From NCBI RefSeq assembly GCF_015101885.1, contig NZ_CP062941.1, positions 3,906,001 through 3,970,000 of the forward strand: a stretch of 64,000 nucleotides of DNA. The letters are read 5' to 3'. A model generated the notes under the pieces. The model was not told the DNA's origin and searched no databases. It was given only the letters and a program-made list of their open reading frames with translations. Positions 9,139 to 18,900 of the stretch are shown in pieces (the first letter of the stretch is position 1; every line of letters begins with the position of its first letter). This stretch comes from Massilia litorea (GTDB taxonomy: Bacteria; Pseudomonadota; Gammaproteobacteria; Burkholderiales; Burkholderiaceae_D). The position numbers were made by a program, and so were the translations under genes.

Positions 9139-11421
9139 ATGCAAATCCGTGCCTACCTGTATCTGATGGCTGCGGCAATCCTGGTCCCGGTGATCCTCTT
9201 CGCCGGATTCGCGCTGCGCCTGATCGAAGGCGCGGAAACCGACCTGGAGCGGGCCAGGGTGGTCCGCGCGGCCGATCGCGTCGCCCTGCTGGTCGACGCC
9301 GAACTGGCCGCCACCCGGAGTGCGCTGCGCGTGCTGGCCGCCTCGCCCAGCCTGGCGCGCGGCGACCTCGACGCCTTCTACGAAGAAGCGAAAGCGGCCA
9401 CCGGCAGTCCCGACGCATGGGGGGTGCTGCTCGACGAGAACGGGCGCATGTTGTTCAACACGCTCGCCCCCAGCGGCGCAGCGCTGCCCCAGGAAGCACT
9501 TCCCCCTTTCCTTTCCTCGGTACTGGCTGCGCAGCGTCCTTTCGTCACCGAGCTCATTCCGGGCTACGTCAGCGGCCGCATGATGACGGCCGTCGGCATG
9601 CCGGTGAGCGCCGGCGGACGGCGCTACGTGCTGGGGGTGGCTTACGGCGCCGAGCATTTCCGCCGCCTGCTGGCCGAAGCCGGGACGCGGCCCGACTGGC
9701 AGCTCGACATCCTCGACCGCGCCGGCAAGCTGGTCGCATCGAACCTCGGGTCGGCCGAGCTGGTGGGCCAGGAAGCGCCGGCGGCGCTCGCCGCGGCCGC
9801 CACCCGTTCGCGCGAGGGCATGCTCGGGCTGGCGCTGCGCAATGGCGGCGAGGGCACGGTCGCCTTCAGCCGGTTGCCGGACTCCGGATGGCTGGTCGCG
9901 GTCGGGGCGCCTGCCGCGTCGCTCATCGCGCCGCCCGGCGGCGCGCGGCGCGCGGCGGCGCTGGCCCTGGTTGCGGCCCTGCTCGGGGCCGCCGCGGTCT
10001 CGGCCTCGTTCGGCCGCGGCCATGCGCGCGCCATCCGCAGCGCACTCGAGGCGGCAAGCAGCCTGGGGCGCGGCGAACTGCCGCCCCAGCGGCGCTCGCG
10101 CATCGTCGAGATCGACCGCCTGCTGGCGGCGTTGCGCCAGGCCGGCAGCGAGCTGCGCCGCACCCAGGCCACGCGCGACTCGGCCGGCAGCGAACGCCAG
10201 TCCCAGCTCGAGCACGCCCAGCTGGCGCGCCAGAGGGCGGAGGAGGAAAACCGCGCCAAGGACCAGTTCCTGGCCATGCTCGGACACGAATTGCGCAACC
10301 CGCTCGCACCGATCGGCACCGCGGCCCAGCTGCTGAAAATGCCCGACCTCGACAGCCACCGCGCGCGCTATGCCGCCGACGTGATCGGGCGCCAGGTCGA
10401 ACACATGAACCGCCTGCTCTCCGACATGCTCGACGTCTCGCGCGTGACGCGCGGCCTGGTAACCCTGAACCTGGAAGACGTCGACCTGCGCAATATCGTC
10501 GAGCGCGCCGTCGAGCAGACCCGGCCGCTGATGGAGGAACGCCAGCATCGCCTCGAACTGCGCCTGCCGTCGCAGGCGGTGATGGTGCGCGGCGACCAGA
10601 CCCGCCTGACCCAGGTGGTGGCCAACCTGCTGACGAATTCGGCCAAATACACGCCGCCGCACGGCGCGATCCAGCTGTCGCTGGGCAGCGCCGGCAACGA
10701 AGCCACCCTGAGCGTGGCCGACGACGGCGAAGGCATCACCCCCGACCTCCTGCCGCGCGTGTTCGACCTGTTTTCCCAGGGCGAGCGCAAGGCCGACCGC
10801 GCACAGGGCGGACTCGGACTGGGCCTGGCCCTGGTGCGCAGCCTGGTGCAGCTGCACGGCGGGGAGGTCGACGCCAGCAGCCCCGGAAGCGGCGGCGGCA
10901 GCATCTTCACCGTGCACCTGCCGCTCAAGCACGAACTGGCGGCGCTCGCGGCGCCGGCGCCGAACCCGCGCCGCGGCCGCGATTCGGTCCGCGATCCGGC
11001 GCGCAACAGCGCGCCGCCCGCGCTGCCGGCGGCCTTGCGCGTGATGCTGGTCGACGACAATATCGATGCCGCGGTCAGCCTGTCGCTGCTGCTGGAGGCG
11101 GCCGGCGACCACCTGGTATCGACCTATTACGACGCCGCCAGCGCGCTCGAATGGGCCGCCTTCGAGCGCCCCGACGTGTTCATCCTCGACATCGGCCTGC
11201 CCGACATGAACGGCTACGAGCTGGCGCGGCGCCTGCGCGCGATGCCCGAGTTCGCCGACACGCTGTTGATCGCGCTGACCGGCTACGGCCAGCTGGCCGA
11301 CAAGGTAAGGGCGCGCGAAGCCGGCTTCGACCTGCACATCGCCAAACCGGCCGAGCCGGAGGAGATCCTGGCGGCACTGGCGACGGTCAAGGTCGCCGGC
11401 GAGACCGAGCGCGTGGAATAG
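9139..11421 (+). CDS. Hybrid sensor histidine kinase/response regulator
   Basis: A 760-residue inner-membrane sensor. Transmembrane helix 1 lies at about residues 8-27, a roughly 240-residue periplasmic sensing domain (Cache-like layout) follows, transmembrane helix 2 is at about 271-290, and then come a coiled linker, HisKA (His383 in Gly-His-Glu-Leu-Arg-Asn-Pro), HATPase (Asn box Asn-Leu-Leu-Thr-Asn-Ser-Ala-Lys, then Asp-Asp-Gly-Glu-Gly and Gly-Leu-Gly-Leu-Gly-Leu) and a C-terminal receiver with phosphoacceptor Asp684. All catalytic residues are present. The ATG at 9139 is chosen because the preceding in-frame residues lack membrane-helix character. No cognate output regulator is adjacent, so the ligand and pathway are unknown. 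Confidence 0.9.
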   Translation: MQIRAYLYLMAAAILVPVILFAGFALRLIEGAETDLERARVVRAADRVALLVDAELAATRSALRVLAASPSLARGDLDAFYEEAKAATGSPDAWGVLLDENGRMLFNTLAPSGAALPQEALPPFLSSVLAAQRPFVTELIPGYVSGRMMTAVGMPVSAGGRRYVLGVAYGAEHFRRLLAEAGTRPDWQLDILDRAGKLVASNLGSAELVGQEAPAALAAAATRSREGMLGLALRNGGEGTVAFSRLPDSGWLVAVGAPAASLIAPPGGARRAAALALVAALLGAAAVSASFGRGHARAIRSALEAASSLGRGELPPQRRSRIVEIDRLLAALRQAGSELRRTQATRDSAGSERQSQLEHAQLARQRAEEENRAKDQFLAMLGHELRNPLAPIGTAAQLLKMPDLDSHRARYAADVIGRQVEHMNRLLSDMLDVSRVTRGLVTLNLEDVDLRNIVERAVEQTRPLMEERQHRLELRLPSQAVMVRGDQTRLTQVVANLLTNSAKYTPPHGAIQLSLGSAGNEATLSVADDGEGITPDLLPRVFDLFSQGERKADRAQGGLGLGLALVRSLVQLHGGEVDASSPGSGGGSIFTVHLPLKHELAALAAPAPNPRRGRDSVRDPARNSAPPALPAALRVMLVDDNIDAAVSLSLLLEAAGDHLVSTYYDAASALEWAAFERPDVFILDIGLPDMNGYELARRLRAMPEFADTLLIALTGYGQLADKVRAREAGFDLHIAKPAEPEEILAALATVKVAGETERVE

Positions 11422-11504
11422 CGCGGCTCCGGCGGGCGATTCCGGCTGCGCGCGAGGCCACCGATGCGCTACCATGGCGTTTTCATCCTTCATCACGCTG
11501 ACCC

Positions 11505-12710
11505 ATGCCGAAAAACAAGAAGCCCGTGCCGCGCAAGCCGGCCGCCGCCGCCGAACCCGATACCGACGCACTGGCCCAGGCCCTGGCTGACCTCGCGCTC
11601 GAGGTGGCCGAGGGCGAGGACAGCGATCCCGAACTGGCCGCCGCGCGCGAGCAGGAGCTGCTGGTCGACATCCGCAAGGCCCTGCGCAAGAAGCGCGACG
11701 AGGTGCTCTACGGCGCCATCGAGCTGGCACGCTTCACCGATCCCGAAGCCTGCCGCCTGCTGCGCGCCCACATCGGCGAACAGTCGGCGACGCTGCACCT
11801 GCGCCGCGAAGATGAGCCGGAACTCGAGATCGACGCCTTCCTGATCCCGCTGTTCGTGCGCAGCACGGGCGGGCTGGTGGCCGAGGAAACCTTCGCCGAC
11901 GATGCCGCCTACGAGGAGCTGGCGAACAGTTTCGTCGCCGCTGAACTGGACAGCCCGCGCGCCAAAGTGGCCCTGGTGCGCCATGCCTACGACCTGGCCG
12001 AGGCCGACCACATCGGCTATTCGGCCCTGCAGGAGCTGCTGCGCGAGGCCGCCGCTTCCCTGACCAGCAAGAAGCCGGTGGCCGCGCCGCTGCTCGAAGC
12101 GAGCATCCGCGGCTGGACCGGCGAGCGCTTCGCGCCCGACGAGACGGCGATGGAGCTGCGCTTCCTGTTCGGCTTTTCGCTGAAACGCGCCGACGATCCG
12201 TTCTACGCCGTGCCGAAGGACGAGATCGACGCCGACGTGTATTTCGCCGACCGCATGCGCCGCTACCGCGCCTGGACCGAACGCGTGGCGCCGCTGGTGC
12301 GCCGCTGCCTGGCGGCCGATCCGGACAGCATCAGCGTCGACTTCCTGTACCAGGACCTGTTCCATGGCGCCAAGGAGCAGGGCGTGTCCGAGCTGGCGAT
12401 GCTCGGCACCCTGGCCGAAATCAACCGCCTGCTGGCCGGGAAAGAACTGGCGGCCGACCGTGTGCGCGCCGTCGTCGCGCCGCTCGACGCCGGCGAACAC
12501 ATCGAGCTGCGCGTCAACCTGTACGCCCTCGATGGCGGACCTCCCTGGGGCGGGACCGCAAAGCCCGTCGACCTGGCCGCCGATCTCGGCGCCGAGGTCG
12601 ACGAACTGTGCGATGCGCTCGGATCGATCGGCATCGACGACGTGTCCACCGCCGACGGCTTCGACGACCAGGGCCATCCGGAAGGCGCCCAGCCGTATCC
12701 TCCAGGCTGA
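11505..12710 (+). CDS. Conserved hypothetical protein
   Basis: A 401-residue soluble, acidic protein I cannot assign to a named family. It starts with a Lys/Pro/Ala-rich disordered stretch (1-40), followed by a mostly helical protein with repeated Leu/Ala/Glu patterns and a C-terminal Gly-Gly-Pro-Pro-Trp-Gly-Gly segment before an acidic tail. There is no signal peptide or membrane helix. It follows the hybrid kinase by 83 bases on the same strand and may be co-transcribed with it. GC-rich codon use agrees with the neighbours. Confidence 0.75.
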   Translation: MPKNKKPVPRKPAAAAEPDTDALAQALADLALEVAEGEDSDPELAAAREQELLVDIRKALRKKRDEVLYGAIELARFTDPEACRLLRAHIGEQSATLHLRREDEPELEIDAFLIPLFVRSTGGLVAEETFADDAAYEELANSFVAAELDSPRAKVALVRHAYDLAEADHIGYSALQELLREAAASLTSKKPVAAPLLEASIRGWTGERFAPDETAMELRFLFGFSLKRADDPFYAVPKDEIDADVYFADRMRRYRAWTERVAPLVRRCLAADPDSISVDFLYQDLFHGAKEQGVSELAMLGTLAEINRLLAGKELAADRVRAVVAPLDAGEHIELRVNLYALDGGPPWGGTAKPVDLAADLGAEVDELCDALGSIGIDDVSTADGFDDQGHPEGAQPYPPG

Positions 12711-13222
12711 CTCCGTTCCAGCCTGCGCTGCGCTGCAACAACGGGGCGGCGCGCCCCCCCGCTGCGGGGCTGGGGCGGGGCGCCACCGGATGCCGCCGGG
12801 TCCCGCCGCGGCGCGCGTTTCGCCCACATAACGGCAGAGTATGCCTACACCCTCCGGGGCGCACGCCTTGCCCCGATGATCCCTCCCAAGCCGCCTGCGC
12901 AGCCCCTTGCCGGGCGTGCGCACGCTTGCGCATGCCTGCCGTATGGATGAGTTTTCGTAGTGGATTTCCTTGTATATGGGTAGGACTACACCTACAAAAT
13001 TGCCTGCGGGACACCGGACTCTCCTATGAGGAAATGCTCTGCGTTTCCAACGAGTCCTTTCTAGCGGCTAATGTTGCGATGCATAAATGAAAATAGTAGT
13101 AATTTTGCATGATACGATTCGGGGGTCCGGCTGCGTGACAGGGCGTGAATTTCCCGCCACCGCCATGATTAGCCACGGACCCAAGATCAACTAAAGCGCC
13201 ACAAAGGCGAAAGGAAATCAAC
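12711..13222 (+). promoter_or_regulatory. Non-coding leader region upstream of the glycosyltransferase
   Basis: This 512-base gap holds no convincing gene. The first 130 bases are very GC-rich with G- and C-runs (around 12740-12780). The last 250 bases are clearly more AT-rich than the window average, as expected for a promoter and 5' leader. A palindrome GTAGG-N6-CCTAC lies at 12980-12995 and is a candidate operator. A short inverted pair of GGAAATG and CGTTTCC type lies near 13029-13050. AAAGGAAA precedes the ATG at 13223. I cannot place the -35/-10 elements with confidence. Confidence 0.45.
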
Positions 13223-14410
13223 ATGCCGACCCTGATCGTGTTTTGCCACCTGCGCTGGGACTTCGTCTTCCAACGCCCACAACATCTGATGACGCGCCTG
13301 GCGGAACACTACCAGATTCTGTTTGTCGAGGAACCCGTCCACAGCGAGGGTCCCGCCCACCTGCAAAAGACGACCGTCGCGCCGAACATCACGGTGTGCC
13401 GCCCGCATACGCCGATCCAGAACACCTGGGGTTTCCACGACGACCAGCTGCCGACCATGCAGCGCCTGCTGGCCGACCTGGTGCCCGAAGGCGAGCGTCC
13501 GGTGGTGTGGTTCTATACCCCGATGGCGCTGCCGCTGCTGCAGGGCTTCAATCCTTCTCTGGTCGTCTACGACTGCATGGACGAACTGGCCGCCTTCAAG
13601 AACCCGCCGAAGCAGCTGCTGCAGCGCGAATCGGCCCTGCTCAACATCGCCGACCTGGTCTTCACCGGTGGCCCAAGCCTGTACGAAGCCAAGAAGGACC
13701 GCCACGCGAACGCCCACTGCTTCTCGAGCAGCGTCGACGCCAAGCATTTCCGCAAGGCCCTGGACGCCTCGATCTCGCATCCGGACCAGGCACACATCGC
13801 CGGTCCGCGCCTGGGTTTCTACGGCGTGATCGACGAGCGCTTCGACACCGAGCTGGTGCGCCAGATGGCCGCCGCCCACCCGGAATGGCAGATCGTGCTG
13901 GTCGGCCCGGTCGTGAAAATCGATCCGGCCGAACTCCCGCGCGCCGACAACGTCCACTACATGGGCCAGCGCAACTATGACGAACTGCCGAAGTTCCTGG
14001 CCGGCTGGGACGTCTGCCTGCTGCCGTTCGCGATGAACGATTCGACCAAGTTCATCAGCCCGACCAAGGTGCTCGAATACATGGCCGCCGAAAAGCTCAG
14101 CGTCAGCACCCCGATCACCGACGTCAAGGTGCCGTACGGCGACGTCGTCGCGATCGCCTCGACCGCGGACGAGTACATCGCCGCCTGCGAACGGATGCTG
14201 GCCGCGAGCGAAGACGAAAAAGCGAAGCTGATCGAGCGCATGCGCGACATCGTCGCCAACACCTCGTGGGACAAGACTGCCGGCCGCATGCACGAGCTGA
14301 TCAGCACCACCGCGCCGGGCAAGGCCCGCTCGGCCGCTGCCGCCGTGCTCGAAGCCGGCACCGCCGCCCGCGTCAGCCCGCTGCCGGTCGCACAGAAGTC
14401 CGCCGCCTGA
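13223..14410 (+). CDS. Glycosyltransferase, TuaH-like / GT4-type
   Basis: A 395-residue glycosyltransferase with a GT-B look: an N-terminal half beginning Leu-Ile-Val-Phe-Cys-His-Leu-Arg-Trp-Asp-Phe-Val-Phe-Gln-Arg-Pro-Gln-His and a central Tyr-Asp-Cys-Met-Asp-Glu-Leu motif, both typical of the group that includes teichuronic-acid TuaH-like enzymes. The C-terminal half has Gly-Pro-Val-Val-Lys and a Ser-Pro-Thr-Lys-Val-Leu-Glu-Tyr-Met-Ala nucleotide-sugar binding segment with the conserved Glu. No membrane helix, so cytoplasmic. The sugar donor and acceptor cannot be inferred, and no other polysaccharide gene adjoins it. A strong terminator follows. Confidence 0.85.
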   Translation: MPTLIVFCHLRWDFVFQRPQHLMTRLAEHYQILFVEEPVHSEGPAHLQKTTVAPNITVCRPHTPIQNTWGFHDDQLPTMQRLLADLVPEGERPVVWFYTPMALPLLQGFNPSLVVYDCMDELAAFKNPPKQLLQRESALLNIADLVFTGGPSLYEAKKDRHANAHCFSSSVDAKHFRKALDASISHPDQAHIAGPRLGFYGVIDERFDTELVRQMAAAHPEWQIVLVGPVVKIDPAELPRADNVHYMGQRNYDELPKFLAGWDVCLLPFAMNDSTKFISPTKVLEYMAAEKLSVSTPITDVKVPYGDVVAIASTADEYIAACERMLAASEDEKAKLIERMRDIVANTSWDKTAGRMHELISTTAPGKARSAAAAVLEAGTAARVSPLPVAQKSAA

Positions 14411-14428
14411 TTTCCAGGCAGCGCAAGA

Positions 14429-14463
14429 ACCCGCCCGGCCTCGCGGTCCGGCGGGTTTTTTTA
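14429..14463 (+). terminator. Rho-independent terminator
   Basis: A GC-rich hairpin (CCCGCCCGG pairing with CCGGCGGG with one bulged base, loop of about nine) is followed by seven T. It ends the glycosyltransferase transcript. Confidence 0.85.
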
Positions 14464-14503
14464 TGCATGTCGCTGGCTGCCAACGAAGCCATTGACTGCA
14501 GTG

Positions 14504-14652
14504 CACCGTAGGGTGGGCACCGCCCACGCGTTACCTGCCTCGCCGAAGTAGCAATCAGCACTGCTCCGACAAATCGCCTGGACAAACGCCAATACGCCAA
14601 CACGGATCATCATCCCGCGTGCGCGTGCGCATGCCCACGCTACGGTGGGCGT
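14504..14652. repeat. Palindromic dispersed repeat, copy C
   Basis: Inverted copies of a CGTAGGGTGGGCACC / GCCCACGCTACGG core lie at about 14506-14530 and 14617-14651, separated by some 85 bases without a gene. The core matches the inner arm of copy B (3484-3534). The 283-base gap between the glycosyltransferase and the second MscS gene holds this element and the terminator. Confidence 0.6.
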
Positions 14653-14693
14653 CTGCCAACACCTGAATAAGAGCACTCGTCCACTCCACGTCC

Positions 14694-15773
14694 TCAATGC
14701 CTGAACGACGCCGCCGGCGCCACCGCCTGCGGCCGCGGCGGTACCTCGCCGTCGGCCATGCGCACGATCGACAACGGATGCGCGAAGCGGATGCCTTCGC
14801 GTTCGAAGCGCCGGTAGATCTCGAGCAGGACCGCCTGCTGGGTATCCATGTGGGCGATGTAGTCGGGACTCTGGAAGTGGTACACCACCTCGAAATTGAG
14901 CGACCACTCGCCGTAGTTGAAGAAATGGGCGCGCTCGAAGGCGGCCATCGGCTCGGCATCGACGACTTCGCGGATCAGTACCGGAACCCGCGCCAGCTGG
15001 GTGTCGCTGGCGCCATAGGCCACCCGCAGCACGAAGGCGACGCGGCGCGTCTCCATGCGCTTGTGGTTGTGGATGCGGCTTTTCAGCAGGTCGCTGTTGG
15101 CGAAGATGACCTGCTCGCCGCCCAGGCCGCGCAGGCGCGTCGTCTTCAGGCCGATGTGCTCGACCGAGCCGAGCACGTCGCCGACGATGATGAAGTCGCC
15201 GATCTCGAAGGGCTTGTCGAGCATGATCGAGAGCGAGGCGAACAGGTCGCCAAGGATGTTCTGTACCGCCAGCGCCACCGCGATGCCGCCGACACCCAGG
15301 CTGGCCACCAGGGCCGTGATGTTGAAGCCGAAGTTATCGAGCACCATCAGGAAGGCGATCACCCACAGCGCCAGGCGTGCCATGAAGCAGACGATCGTGC
15401 GCGAGGCCTTGCGCGGCGCGTCGCTCACATACGCGTGGTCGCGCCAGGCCCGCAGCAGGGTGTCGCCCCAGATCGCCAGCTGCAGGATCAGGGCCGCGAT
15501 CGCGATCCGCGACACCACCAGGCGCTGCCTGTCGGCCAGCTCGAGGACGAGGCTGGCAAGGTAGGCCGCGAGCGTCAGCATGATCAGGAGATAGGTCTTG
15601 CGCAGCATCCTGGCGACCAGGTCGTCGGCCAGGGTTTCCGTGCGCTGCGACCGCGCCTGCATCTTGTGCAGTGCGAAGCGGCGCAGGCAGTGCATCGCCA
15701 GCGTTGCGCCCAGCAGGACCGCGAACGCGATCGCCCAGCTTTCCAGCGTATTGTTCAGGTAGGTAAAATCCAT
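14694..15773 (-). CDS. MscS-family mechanosensitive ion channel
   Basis: A 359-residue inner-membrane channel, complete. Four to five N-terminal helices (residues 10-180) lead into the pore helix Ala-Ser-Leu-Gly-Val-Gly-Gly-Ile-Ala-Val-Ala and the beta domain Lys-Pro-Phe-Glu-Ile-Gly-Asp-Phe, then an alpha/beta C-terminal domain and a Pro/Ala-rich tail. It is a clear paralogue of the truncated channel at 1-1037, longer than E. coli MscS (286). CGGAG precedes the ATG. It is divergent from the large hybrid kinase, with 204 bases between. Confidence 0.92.
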   Translation of the reverse strand: MDFTYLNNTLESWAIAFAVLLGATLAMHCLRRFALHKMQARSQRTETLADDLVARMLRKTYLLIMLTLAAYLASLVLELADRQRLVVSRIAIAALILQLAIWGDTLLRAWRDHAYVSDAPRKASRTIVCFMARLALWVIAFLMVLDNFGFNITALVASLGVGGIAVALAVQNILGDLFASLSIMLDKPFEIGDFIIVGDVLGSVEHIGLKTTRLRGLGGEQVIFANSDLLKSRIHNHKRMETRRVAFVLRVAYGASDTQLARVPVLIREVVDAEPMAAFERAHFFNYGEWSLNFEVVYHFQSPDYIAHMDTQQAVLLEIYRRFEREGIRFAHPLSIVRMADGEVPPRPQAVAPAASFRH

Positions 15774-15860
15774 TGCGACTCCGTGATGGCTTCATTCCTT
15801 GCTGCGCTGCGGCAGCGAGACCGCCTAGTGTGCGGCCCACTCGGCCGAAGGCGCGCACAA

Positions 15861-15889
15861 TTGACAATTGGATGCCTGAGGCATACATT
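15861..15889 (+). promoter_or_regulatory. Sigma70 promoter of the multi-PAS hybrid kinase
   Basis: A perfect TTGACA at 15861-15866, a 17-base spacer and TACATT at 15884-15889 lie 88 bases upstream of the ATG at 15978, in the divergent gap with the MscS gene. The geometry is ideal and the -10 is four of six to consensus. Confidence 0.65.
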
Positions 15890-15977
15890 GCATTCTTCAC
15901 AATTATTCACACAATCTCACGCGCACAGCGTCGGCCCACCTGCCTTTGACCTTCTGCCCCCGACCCTCTCCCGATCA

Positions 15978-18900
15978 ATGAGCGCTGCCGTCCAACCCCG
16001 CATCCTTCTCGTGGACGACCAGCCAGCCAACCTTGCGGTGCTCGAAGCGCTGCTGGCCGGCCTCGACGCCACCCTGGTGTCCGTCGGGTCAGGGGAAGCC
16101 GCGCTGCGCGCGCTGCTGGAGGAGGAGTTCGCGCTCGTGCTGCTCGACGTCCAGATGCCGGCCATGGACGGCCTCCAGACCGCCGAGCTGATGCGCCGCG
16201 ATCCGCGTTCGCAATCGGTGCCGATCATCTTCATCACGGCCGCCGACCCGGACGGCTTTCCCGATGAACGCGCGTATGCGCTGGGGGACGTCGACCATCT
16301 CGCGAAACCAATCAAGGCCCACGTGCTGCGCGCCCGCGTGAACCGCTGCCTGGCACTGCAGCGCCAGGCCGCCGAGCTGGCGCGCCTGCGCAGCGAGGCG
16401 CCGGCGCGCGCTTCCGAAGCGGCCGGCGGCCACGCCAGCCGCCTGCGCCTGATCGTCGACAACCTGCACGACTACGCCTTCATCGGTACCGACACCGAAC
16501 GCCGCATCACCGAGTGGGAGGCCGGAGCGCAGGCCGTCACCGGCTGGAGCGCGGCCGAGGCGATTGGCCAGAGCGCGGACATGCTCTTCCTTCCCGAAGA
16601 CCGCGCCGCCGGCCAGCCCGACGAAGAAGCGGCGCGCGCCCGCGCGACGGGACGCTCGGAAGACCGGCGCTGGCACCTGCGCCGCGACGGCCGCCGCTTC
16701 TTCGCCGACGGCATGATGATCGCCCTGCGCGAAAAGGGGCAGCTGCGCGGCTACGCCAAGATCATGCGCGACGCCACCGCCGAACACGAGGCGGCCGAGC
16801 AGCTGGCCGCGAGCGAACGGGCGCTGGGCGAAAGCACCGAGCGCTTTGCACGCCTGCTCGAATCCTCCGGCGAGGGCATCGTCGGGCTCGACGCCGGCGG
16901 ACGCTGCACCTTCCTGAACGCCGCCGGCGCGGCCTGCCTTGGCTACACCCCCGAGGAACTGGCCGGCCAGGCGGTCGGCAAGCTGCTGCCGGCCCGCGGC
17001 GCCGCGCAGTCCGACGGTGACCTGGAAGAGGGCGCGCTGCTCGACGCCTTGAGAAACGGCAGCGTGCTGCGCCTGGACGACACCCACCTGCTGCGCAAGG
17101 ACGGCTCCATCCTGCCGGTCGCCTGCTCGGTCCATCCGCTGACCACCGGCGCGGGTCCCGGCGGGGCGGTGCTGACCTTCACCGACATCAGCGCGCGCCA
17201 GACGGCCGGGCGCGAACGCGAACGCCTGATGGCGCAGCTGCGCGCGGCGGGCGAGCGCATGCGCGACATCTTCTACCAGGCGCCGGCCTTCATGGCCGTC
17301 ATGCGCGGGCCCGACATGGTGTTCGAGATGGCCAACCAGCGCTTCTCGAACCTGGTGGGGCGGCGTGCGCTGCTCGGCAAGCCTTTCCACGCGGCCCTGC
17401 CGGAGCTGGTCGGCCAGGGCCTGTACGAGCTACTGAAAACCGTCTATCGCAGCGGCGAAGCGCACGAGGGCAGCAACGTGCGCCTGCAGCTGCAGACCGA
17501 AAGCGGGGAACTCGACACCTATTACGTCGACTTCATCTACATGGCACTGCGCGAGCCGGACGGCAGCGTGTCGGGGGTGCTGATCCACGGGATCGACGTC
17601 ACCGAACGCACCCGCGCCAACCTGCTGGCGGTCGGCCAGCGCGGCGCCCTCGAACTGGCGGTCTCCGACGCGCCGCTGGACGACGTGCTCGACCTGCTGG
17701 CGCGCACCGCCGAGGAATACGCCGGCGGCGCGGCCCTGGCCGGGGTCCAGCTGGCCGATGCGGGCGGCGGCTTGCGCCACGCGGCCGCGCCCGGCCTGCC
17801 GGACGACTTGCGCGCCGCCCTCGACAAGCTCGGCATGTCGCCCCTGGGCGGCGCCGGCGGCACCGCGGCCTGGCGCGCCGAGCCGGTCGACTGTCCCGAC
17901 ATCGCCACCGATCCGCTCTGGGAGCGCTGCCGCGGCCCGGCGCTGGCGGCCGGCCTCGCCGCCTGCCGCGCCTTGCCGATCCTGTCGCCGGCGGGCAGCG
18001 TACTTGGCGCCTTTACCTGGTACTACCGCGCCGGCGCGGCGCGCACGGCGCGCGACGAAGCGGCGCTGGCACTGCTGGCCAACAGCGCCTCGCTGGTGAT
18101 CGGCCAGCGCGCCGAAGCGGCGGCGCGCCAGCTCGCCGAGGAACGTTCGCACGCGATCCTGGAAAGCATGACCGACGGCTTCCTGGCCCTCGACAGTTCC
18201 TGGCGCATCGGCTACGCGAATGCGGCCGCCGAACGGATCACGGGCCTGGACCGTTCACAGCTGTTCGGCGACGTGTTCTGGGACCTGTTCCCCGACTGGC
18301 AAGGCAGCCGCCATGAGCAGGCCTGCCGCCGCTGCGCCGGCGAGCGTGCCGCCACCCGCACCGAGGCCTATCTCGCCGCCTGGGGCGGCTGGTACGAGAT
18401 CAACTGCTTCCCGACGCCGGACGGCGGCATCGCCCTCTACCTGCGCGACGAAAGCGAGCGGCGCCTGGCCGAGGAGGGCGTGCGCCGCCTGGCGGCCGTG
18501 GCCGAACAGTCTTCGGACTTCATCGGCATCTTCGCGCCAAACGGCAGCGGCCTTTACCTCAATCCCGCCGGGCGTGCCATGGCCGGGCTGGGCCTGGATG
18601 CCGACATCGGCGGCACGCGCCTGCTCGACCTGTTCTCGAAGGATTGCCGCGCCTTTGTCCGTACCGACGTGCTGCCGGCCCTGCGCGGCGGCGAGCAGAA
18701 ATGGGAGGGCGAGCTGAAGTTCGCCGCACGCGGGACGGGCGACGCGGTGCCGGTCTATTTCAAGGGCTTCGCGGTGCACGGCGCCGACGGCGCCCACCTC
18801 GGCCTGGCGACGATCACGCGCGACATCACGGAACAGAAGCGCGCCGAGGACGAGCTGCGCCGCATCGCGGCCGACCTGTCCGAGGCCGACCACCGCAAGA

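Noticed and set aside
9106-11730. Very long minus-strand open frame (874 codons) opposite the first hybrid kinase
   Set aside because: Its translation is Arg/Gln/Ala-rich without any domain, while the plus strand encodes a complete kinase with all motifs; it is an antisense shadow of high-GC coding DNA.
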